From contig CAIIXF020000009.1 in NCBI GenBank assembly GCA_903813345.2, positions 5,638,030 through 5,702,029 of the forward strand: DNA of 64,000 nt. Reading direction: 5' to 3'. The position numbers and the translations under genes are program-made. A model generated the notes under the pieces. That model was not told where the DNA came from. It saw nothing but the letters and a program-made list of their open reading frames with translations, and made no database searches. Position 1 is the first letter of the stretch, and the number at the start of each line of letters is the position of its first letter. Positions 56,075 to 64,000 of this stretch are shown piece by piece. This stretch comes from Owenia fusiformis (lineage: Eukaryota; Annelida; Polychaeta; Sabellida; Oweniidae).

Positions 56075-59000
56075 TTAATGTACCATATTTTGGTCTACAA
56101 GCCATTCCCCCAATTTTCTACCCTGATCTTTGAAATATGGAAACATATCAACAACATCAGGCTCTTGTTCTACTATCATCTCCTTTGAGCCTATGATCCA
56201 TTTGTTTTGATCTAGCTGATCTTTGTGTAATTCAAATGGATCATTCTTCACACTATCTGCTTTTTCAGAATTGATGTTATCGCTTGATGCGGTATTATTT
56301 ACCCAGGCAAGCCTAGGGGCGGATTGAAATTGCTTGATCATAGCCAAAGATATCGTGTTTTGATCAAGGGGGGTACTTTTATGCTCAGGGGTGGACTGTA
56401 GCCATCTACTAGTTGAAGACCCCTCTTCTGGCTTTAATATATCAAGCTCGGGCTCAGAGGAAGTGGTCTCCATTTTGCTCACATCTGATTGGTTGGCCAG
56501 CAGCCAATCAGAGGAGTTTTTAGAGCTACTTTGAAAACAGGGAAACAATGATGTGGACACCTCACTGATTGGCTCGTCACATGTTTCCAAGAGCCAATCA
56601 GATTTATTGTTATATACTGCAGCTTCAAATGCCCCCAAATATTCACGTTTCGGCTCTTCCAAGGCTATGTTTTCTTGTGACAGCCAGCGCTGAGGCTCCG
56701 TTGGTGTGTATGATACAGGCTTCGACTTCAAAGATGCTGATTTTGACAAAGGTGACACTGTTGTCATGACGTCCATGGCAACCTGGCCACAGTTTTCATC
56801 GCAGCGACATTCCATAAAAGACTGACACACTTCGTTAGCACGGCACACATCCTCCAACTCTGGTATCACATATTCTGATTCATCAACATCCTTGTCGCTA
56901 ACATTTCTCTCACGGAGCCATTTCCTCGAATCTCTCTTCATATCGTTGAAATATTTAGAGACTGCGTCTTGCACACAAGGGGCAACAAGACCCATATCTT
57001 CAAGGTCCACCACAGGTTTGGACCTAGTAGAGCATGGCCCACTGCAAGACTTGCCCTGGAAAAAAATTCACAATATATTTACTTCATCAGATCCTGGTAG
57101 GCAAAATATAATGCATCCTGTGTAGACACTTAATCCATAACAAGGAGGCTTATTGACCTGAATACACATCCACTCAGTGTAAAAGTTGTTTTGATAAATG
57201 AGGACCGCCATGAGTTAAATGTTCACATTTTTCAGTCATATGTTTGATTGATAATTTCTTTTCAATAAAGTAAACTATAGTACATTCATTGCAGTGTATA
57301 CATGTGATTAACAAGGCACAGACGTGAACAATATCGTACCTAAAACACAGCATTGTGGTCTTGTTGACCAAGAAAGCAAGATGGCCGCAGAAAAGTTAAT
57401 CAGCTCTAGAACTTATCACTGTGTAATATACGTATGTAAATAAAAATTTGAACGGTTTGGCTGGAAACCTGTAGACAAGCCTCGATAGACAAGATTTTAG
57501 GACTGAAAATCTAAAATGGCAGCCTTAACATTTACCCAGAATGCCCAAAAACTAATCAGTTCTTAACGTTAATATGTAGAAACATCCCTGAAAATTTCAG
57601 ATGAATCCCTCAAATGGTTTGGCTGGAAACCTGTAGACAAGTCTTGAAAGTTAAGATTTTAGGACGGAAAATCCAAAATGGCCACCATAAAATTTACCCA
57701 GAATGCCCAAAAACCAATCAGTTCTTGACGTTGATATGTAGAAACATCCCTGAAAATTTCAGATGAATCCCTCAAATGGTTTGGCTGAAAACCTGTAGAG
57801 AAGTCTTGAAAGTGAAGATTTTAGGATGGAAAATCCAAAATGGCCACCTTTAAATTTACCCAGAATGCCCAAAAACTAATCAGTTCTTGACGTTGATATG
57901 TAGAAACATCCCTGAAAATTTCAGATGAATCCCTCAAATGGTTTGGCTGGAAACCTGTAGACAAGCTGAAAAGTGAGACGCTGCCCGCCCGCCAGCCCAC
58001 CTGTCAAGCTGACTACAATATGGTACCTCTTGTTAGGTATGATAAAAAGCAATTATAATTACATTAACTATTTGAGGCAGAATTTTATCATCGAAGGGTG
58101 GACCATCATAAATCGAAGTGCATTCAAGATAAAATACATTTACCACATACAAGAGCTAATACCTCATAATCAGGCACATTCTAACCAATTGAATATAGCC
58201 TCCTTGACCCGAATATTACATGATATAACAACAACTTTACTTGAATTGCACCCAAGGCAAACCTACCTCTTTAGAAGTTACAAGCCACTGCTTCGTGCTG
58301 GCTGACATGTCCTGAAAGTACTTCCAAACCTCAAATGGATTCGATTTCCCATCATTCAAACCATTTCTCAGGAGCCACTGGGATGTAGGTGTATTGAGAA
58401 TCTGCTTAAAGTAGCACCCTCCTGAACCTACAGAGTTGCATGGACCTCCATTGGCACCCTCGGAAGCCTCACTAGGGGGACTAGTCATATTCGAATCAGA
58501 TTTGGCCAACTGACTGGACAATGCCTCAAAGGAATCAAACGTCCCCGATCCTAAAAATGGAAAATACTCATATTACCATTTTATATCAAAATCCAGGGTT
58601 GTTCAAGTCAATTTTAAAATGAAGCAATTGTAAGCGAAAATTGAGATCATTTAAAGGGCAATTTGGGTATATAACCCCTGGTCAAAAAATCCATTCAAAA
58701 ATCATGCAGTTTTCATCATTTTGTGTACTTTTCGAGTGGTTTTGGGTCAAAAAGTTGAACACCCATGGAATTTTTCAAAAGTTGACCCCCTTGGCAATAC
58801 ATGGCTATGGGCCTGAATGGCATTAGGGACCAGTTGCACTGTTCTTCCCTGAGTGAAAAAATCAGATCCATATCAAAAGTAACCCCCGGCAATGACCCTC
58901 GGTTCAAACCAAGGGTGAAGAAGATATGATGGCAAACAGTATAAAAGGCCCAACTTGGCAACAACCAGTGGGCCAGCTCTTAGCTCAAGTTCTATCTATC

Positions 59001-61335
59001 AACAAGGGTGAAGAGGGTTGGGTGGCAAACAGTGTAAAGGGCCTATCTTACTTGATGGTCCATTACTGCTACTCTCTAAAAGTTCAAAGTCATCTTCTTC
59101 CTCTCCTCCATGCTGTATCTGCTGTAACCAGTGCCGGATGCTGTCACTAGGGGCAACCTACATCACATTAAGTACATTGTACTAGAAATAACAGCAAAAC
59201 CTGTCTAATTTGAACACTACTTGGACCAGCTAAAAGCGTTCACATTGGCAGGTGTTCACATTTCAAGGGTTTTTAACATTGGAGTTCATGGTAAATTAAG
59301 AAATCAGACTTAAAATAGCATTCAAAGTGAGAGGTGTTCAGATTAGATATGTGCTCCGATATACTGGTTATACATGTTCTGCATATTATACTGGTGATAT
59401 AATCGAATGATAATGCAGTACAAGATGAGAGATGTAGGAGGTCGATGAATTGATAAATAACGATTTAATGAACTGAAATCACATGTTTATATTTAGATTC
59501 AATGCGGATATATTGAGTCTGTCCTGGTATCACAAATCTGGTCAATATGTCCTTGTTTCTTTCGAGAAGGAAAATATGGCAGTGTTTATTGGAAGGTGTA
59601 TTTCTTTCAATATGCAAAGTGTATAATTGTTACCTTGTTATCTGCCTCAGTGTTAGTTTGAAACAGCCAGTTGTAGTTCTGACCTTGAAATGGAGGGAAA
59701 GAGCAGACGGATTCTGCGACCTTGACATTTGATGGAGATTTTGACAGCCAGTCCTCCTTTTTCAGAGACAACTTTGGGATGTTGACATAAATCTGTAACC
59801 AGAAACATATTATCTACAAACTTGTATAAATTACTTAATAAAGTTTCACATTACACATATATAAACAACTTCAAATAATTGTAACTGGAAACAAAAGGTC
59901 ACAAAATGAAGCAATAACAACTCTCCAAAAAATTTATCTCTAAATCGCCTATTTACAGGGTGTCCGGAAAGTAAAGATACAAATACTCTAAATTTAAGAA
60001 ATTTTGATTTTTTTAAATGAAATTGCTACAGATTGTAGAGGAACAATATTACAATATATCTATTAACTTTCATCACATATAGTCTAAATGTGTTCAAGTT
60101 ACGGTTGTTATGGTTACGGATGTGAGAGGTATGCGGAGCAGTTCCAGAACAACGCTAAAAAGTGAAAAATTGCTAAAAGACAACCATTTGAAACAGTGTT
60201 CTTTGTTGTATTTTCTATCATTGTTTTGTTTTGTTCATCATTGTATTATTGCTGCAATAGTGTTTTCTTTTATATAATGATGTCATTGCTACATATCAGA
60301 ACTATGTTATGTCACTAACCAGTATAATGAAAGAAATATTATACATGTGCCTAGAAGAATGGTCCTTGGCCATTAGTAGGAAAGTCAATATTGCATCTCC
60401 ACGATGCACCAATTCACAAAGCAAAAAACAAATCTTACATTGAGTGTATTGACATTAAACCTTTCTATACAATCCCCCATATTAACCTGATAAAGCCTCT
60501 TTAGACTTCTACCTTAATGACCATTTGAAAGCAATATTTGTTAAAAATTCAACATACAAATGAGACTCAGCTGGAAGACAATGTTATCAGCAATCTGAGA
60601 GATGGACAGCAGCAGTTTTGTCAGGTCTTTGAATCGCCCATCAAGATGCACCAATAATGTATCGATAATGGGGAAAATAATGGATATTTAATGATAGTAG
60701 TAATATGAAATGATCAAATTTTACATTACTAATCCCTATGCTGTTGTGGTACATAATTTGATATAATATAGGAATAGATGGTGGAGTGCTAAGATCATAT
60801 GAGGAGGAAAGAGATTTTGTAGAACACAGTTGTGACGTTGCTCCACTTACCCTCGACTCCCGTTACTATAACAACCATAACTTTTTCATTTTGAAACTTA
60901 AAGTCATGACAGTTGCAGGATATATTGTTATAATGTCATTCCACATTCTGGAGCAATTTCATCTCATAACAGGTAAATCTCTTGAAATAAGAGCATTTGT
61001 ATCTTTACTTTCCGGACACCCTGTATGTACTGTGTTTTGTGCATAAATTATGAAGTAATACAATAATGTCACAACTTACACACGGATCTTGCGTAAACTG
61101 AAGCTGTTCTACTGTTTTATACAAGACATTGTGTTGTAAATCGGCAGTCTCGTAATCCTCAAAGTGACGTGGCAGAGTCGTGGAAGCAGTACCCTCACCA
61201 ACAAATGCATTCTCCAGAGGGAGGCTCCGGTTATCTACTTTCCCGAAACTATGAATGTTGTCACGGAGTTCAGCTTGGTTGGCATGGAAACTGATGCAGG
61301 AAGTTTCGGCAGGGAACAGATCCAGCTTGTTGATT
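56075..61335 (-). CDS. NCOA4: nuclear receptor coactivator 4 homologue (ferritinophagy receptor), C-terminal exons
   Basis: NCOA4 carries ferritin to autophagosomes. Exons (minus): 61080-61335, 59634-59792, 59052-59157, 58267-58550, 56075-57055; phases join without a stop. Upstream exons (the ARA70 coiled coil) must lie beyond 61335 and outside the window. Evidence: the exon at 61080 reads LDLFPAETSCISFHANQ and LRDNIHSFGKV, aligning with the end of the human ARA70 domain. The body is disordered with recurring W-L units (DWLLANQ, QWLVTSK, RWLQS), typical of NCOA4. DVCRANEVCQSF, MECRCDENC keeps the cysteines reported to bind iron/Fe-S in the human protein. The last residues DMFPYFK...GEWL match the human end. 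Introns hold a mariner-type element (59956-61023) and a 162-bp repeat. Confidence 0.9.
57370..57970. repeat. 162-bp tandem repeat in NCOA4 intron
   Basis: GAATGCCCAAAAAC recurs at about 57539, 57701 and 57863 (period 162). Units also contain TGGTTTGGCTGGAAACCTGT and AAAATGGCCACC. Related single units are near 11384, 13500 and 61380. Confidence 0.9.
59185..59375. repeat. dispersed GTAAAACCTG-type repeat
   Basis: AACCTGTCTAATTTGAACAC ... AGGTGTTCACATTTCAAGG, a copy of the window-wide family, in an NCOA4 intron. Confidence 0.65.
59956..61023. mobile_element. 1.07-kb mariner-type element with CAGGGTGTCC ends
   Basis: The left CAGGGTGTCCGGAAAGTAAA and the right end are inverse over about 27 bp, flanked by TA on both sides. 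The interior has a second, inverted pair (ACGGTTGTTATGGTTACGG near 60101 versus CCGTTACTATAACAACCAT near 60860). No recognisable transposase; a non-autonomous derivative. It fills an NCOA4 intron and ends 56 bp from the exon at 61080. Confidence 0.85.
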
Positions 61336-61971
61336 CTACAATGAAAACAAGACACGCGGTGATAAATATTGCACTTCAAAGTACAAAACAGCCGCCATGT
61401 AATTTTCTAGTCTGCTCTTGCATCTGTAAAAAATTTCAAATTTTTCTGGAATTTTGGGTGACAAGATTTTTGTGGGGCTCACACACTCGTCAACCCAACA
61501 ACAAAAGACAATGATTATACAGGACTTTTGTGCGATAGAAATTAGATGATGGGTTTAAAGGTGTGCAAAAGGTATAATTGACCCTTGTAACATAATCAAA
61601 ATAAATCAGATATCAATATAAAAAGGTATAAAAATACAAGTCTTGATTTTTGGAATCCAGTATAAAAGGTAGCCTGCAGGGAATTAATGATAGTACTTAA
61701 GAGTTCCATGTTGAAAATGAAATGCAGACAAGTCAGCTTATACCTATTGCGTCATTTTATTTCTCACCATGCACATGAGCTGAAGAAAGAGACATACAAT
61801 CTAAGAATTAATATGTTTGAACTTTAGTGCATTGACTCATTTATGTCTGAAGGTCTCCAGTCTAGACCTATCTTATCTTATGATAACCTAAACTAAGTTT
61901 CAGACTTGGCATGTTTTATGAGTAAACATGATTGATTTCATGTTCAAGTTGCAATATTTATTTAGAGTCCA

Positions 61972-62209
61972 TTTCACTTCTTCATTGCATCAGCAGAACG
62001 GCAAAAATAAGAAATTGGGAGACCATTGTGCAATAATATATGGAAAAGTATATTCATAATGTACATGAATGACATTTGTATATCTTGGATTGCTTCTAGT
62101 TTGGCCTATAAAGTGTGTGGCCTCTTATATTGGGATGCTTCACAATGGTCTCCCAATTTCTTATTTTTGCCATTCTACTGACGAAATGAAGCAGTGAAAT
62201 GGACTTTAG
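61972..62209. mobile_element. inverted-repeat MITE (copy 2 of 2)
   Basis: Arms of about 75 bp: left AGAGTCCATTTCACTTCTTC and inverted right TAAAGTCCATTTCACTGCTT, continuing through AAATAAGAAATTGGGAGACC. The core matches the element at 26129-26480. Non-coding. Confidence 0.8.
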
Positions 62210-62289
62210 ATATACAATACACATATTGCAGTTCATGTATTCAAAATGTTATTCAGAATATTTCTACAAAGCCATTACAAATAGATAGA

Positions 62290-62465
62290 GAGTGAAACCT
62301 GAACATCCGAACATCTGACTAGTCCGAACACCTTCCAATCCAAACGCTTTTTCCAATCCTATTTTTCCTCCAATTGGCTCCCATGTTTAATGAGCCAAAA
62401 AACCTCCTAATCCAAAACCCTTTAGCCGATCCCATTTGGATTACATAGGTTTTTCAGTATACAAT
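62290..62465. repeat. dispersed repeat, GTGAAACCTGAACATCCGAA copy
   Basis: A relative of the GTAAAACCTG family, with alternating ATCCGAACA / CCAATCCAAACG words. Confidence 0.55.
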
Positions 62466-62989
62466 TACTACATTTACACCCTCTAATCCATTTCTCTCAT
62501 ACCATTCATACCCTAGTACAAGTATTAATACAATGGTAGCTAATTTTTCTCTGATACCGAGACTGTCATTTCAACAGGTTCTCTTCACAAAATAATATTG
62601 CATTTTAACCCAAACAAATGACTGTATCAAAAAATGAAACAAAACAATTCGGTTCGGTTCATAACACTTAAAATATAATTGTCAAAATATAAAGTACAAT
62701 GTTAACATAACATTTGTGGTTCATAAAATTATTGTTTTGTACTCATGTATTCAGCATTCAAATATATCAGAGGCTAAGTTGAACTGAACAAATAACAGCC
62801 AAGGTCAAAAAAACAAAATGTTCATAATTTCTAAGCTGATACCAATCTTTGAACCATATCAAAATGGGGAAATTGAAATGACATTTGCGATAAAGATGAT
62901 TTTCAGCATGATTATGTAAGATGATATTGAAAATCTTATAAAAAAACATATGAAAAGCAATTTATTGGTTTAAGGCCTGTAAGGGGAAC

Positions 62990-63166
62990 TACTGTACTTC
63001 AACTTAATTTGGCGGCCGTTTTAATTTGGCGGATCCGCAAAATTTTTAAAGTCAGCTGAAATTAAAAAGTCGCCAACTTCCCCAGTCCCAAATTAGGTAG
63101 CTGCCAAATAAACTAAACAGCAAATCCGCCAAAATAAGTAGCGCAAAATTAAGTAGAAGTATAGTA
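62990..63166. mobile_element. MITE with CTTAATTTGGCGG termini (copy 2)
   Basis: TACTGTACTTCAACTTAATT at the left, TAAGTAGAAGTATAGTA at the right. Same family as 8206-8419, 177 bp. Confidence 0.7.
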
Positions 63167-64000
63167 AGTTAAGTAAGCACTGAACCATAACAACTAAGGT
63201 GAAGACTAACATAACCTTCACCTTAACGTACATCTTTTCAACTTATCAAAATAAAATTTTCAGGTGCATCTTTATTGATAAACATTCTGAAAAATTCAAC
63301 ATGGGATTACACTACCAAGTTTTCACTCAAAATTTTTTACAAACGAGACACTGCATTATAACATGGAGGGGGGATTAATAAATTAATAGGACTTCAATTC
63401 TGAAGTTTCTGTTCATCTTTTCTCAATATCAAATGATGAATCTGCATATCTATTAACTTCATGCAAAGCTCATTTCATGATAAACTTCCCTCTAAGATCA
63501 AAAGTACAAACTAAAGAATGTCATCAAAAGTTCAAATGTTCAAGGGGAGGTTATCTTCTTATACATGTACATATCCAATTCACCTACTGAGATAATAACT
63601 ATACATATTTTACACTCATTTGATGAAATTCACAACATTGTCAAATTTATGAATTTGCATACCACAAAATCAATGACTTTACCATTGATCTCAACGCACA
63701 AAAATTTGAAATAGTTAATTCTGCATGATGCGAAACAATAGGGGGGATCACAGATACTGCAAATGAGAATTTTAATATCCTGAACAATATTACTATCCAA
63801 CAGATGTTGAATACTACAGGTGATAAACTTCAATATCTTTGTAACTACAGTAAAACCTATAAAGTGGAACACCTCTAGAAATGGAACACCTCTGTTAGTG
63901 GAACACTTTTTAGAGTCCCAAGACTTAAAGACTTAAATGTTAACTGAACCTCAATAAAAGGAACACCTCCCAAGTGGAACACTTTTTAGAGGTACCATTT
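63167..64000. other. right window edge, no gene seen
   Basis: AT-rich sequence, presumably NCOA4 intron or 5' flank. A GTAAAACCTATAAAGTGGAA dispersed-repeat copy occupies 63850-64000. No exon of the NCOA4 coiled-coil part could be recognised here. Confidence 0.4.

Noticed and set aside
60786-61046. Possible transposase remnant within the CAGGGTGTCC element
   Set aside because: The 86-codon frame has no DDE/D motif or helix-turn-helix that I can recognise and runs over the element terminus.

Overview
This looks like nuclear DNA of an AT-rich marine invertebrate. Coding is split into many small exons with GT/AG borders and long introns. Orthologues of animal genes are recognisable (COP9 subunit 1, MTH1/NUDT1, UCP4, NCOA4), and the introns are packed with MITE-like inverted-repeat elements, LINE pieces and minisatellites. 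I cannot fix the phylum. An invertebrate deuterostome or a lophotrochozoan would both fit. There is no sign of a prokaryotic operon, CRISPR array or plasmid.

Layout. (1) 129-17285, minus: the 5' eight exons of GPS1/CSN1; the gene runs off the left edge. Its roughly 10 kb fourth intron hosts two plus-strand nested genes, a TIR-domain-only protein (3397-4216) and a probable Thr-rich type I membrane protein (7252-12484), plus a 63-bp minisatellite of about 40 copies. Its exon 3 has been multiplied into a ten-copy 158-bp array (13697-15233). (2) 18617-22727, plus: complete NUDT1, divergent from GPS1, with four decoy copies of its last splice acceptor. (3) 25926-38229, plus: complete SLC25A27/UCP4 with a duplicated, probably mutually exclusive exon. 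A 3-kb transposon with 29-bp terminal inverted repeats, carrying an intact RNase H reading frame, sits between the two alternative exons. (4) 40092-48361, minus: complete secreted mosaic serine protease (signal peptide, two eight-cysteine modules with Thr-rich linkers, chymotrypsin-fold domain). (5) 49600-51744, minus: complete small secreted protein of CPxGxYCPxGS repeats. (6) 56075-61335, minus: C-terminal five exons of an NCOA4 (ferritinophagy receptor) homologue, running off the right edge.

The genes do not form a pathway; this is ordinary eukaryotic gene neighbourhood. The most striking shared theme is exon-edge duplication. In GPS1, NUDT1 and the protease, short tandem duplications captured an exon boundary with its splice site, and in UCP4 a whole exon was duplicated and both copies remain usable. 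All exon joins below were checked by hand for reading phase and give continuous proteins, but no transcript evidence was available.
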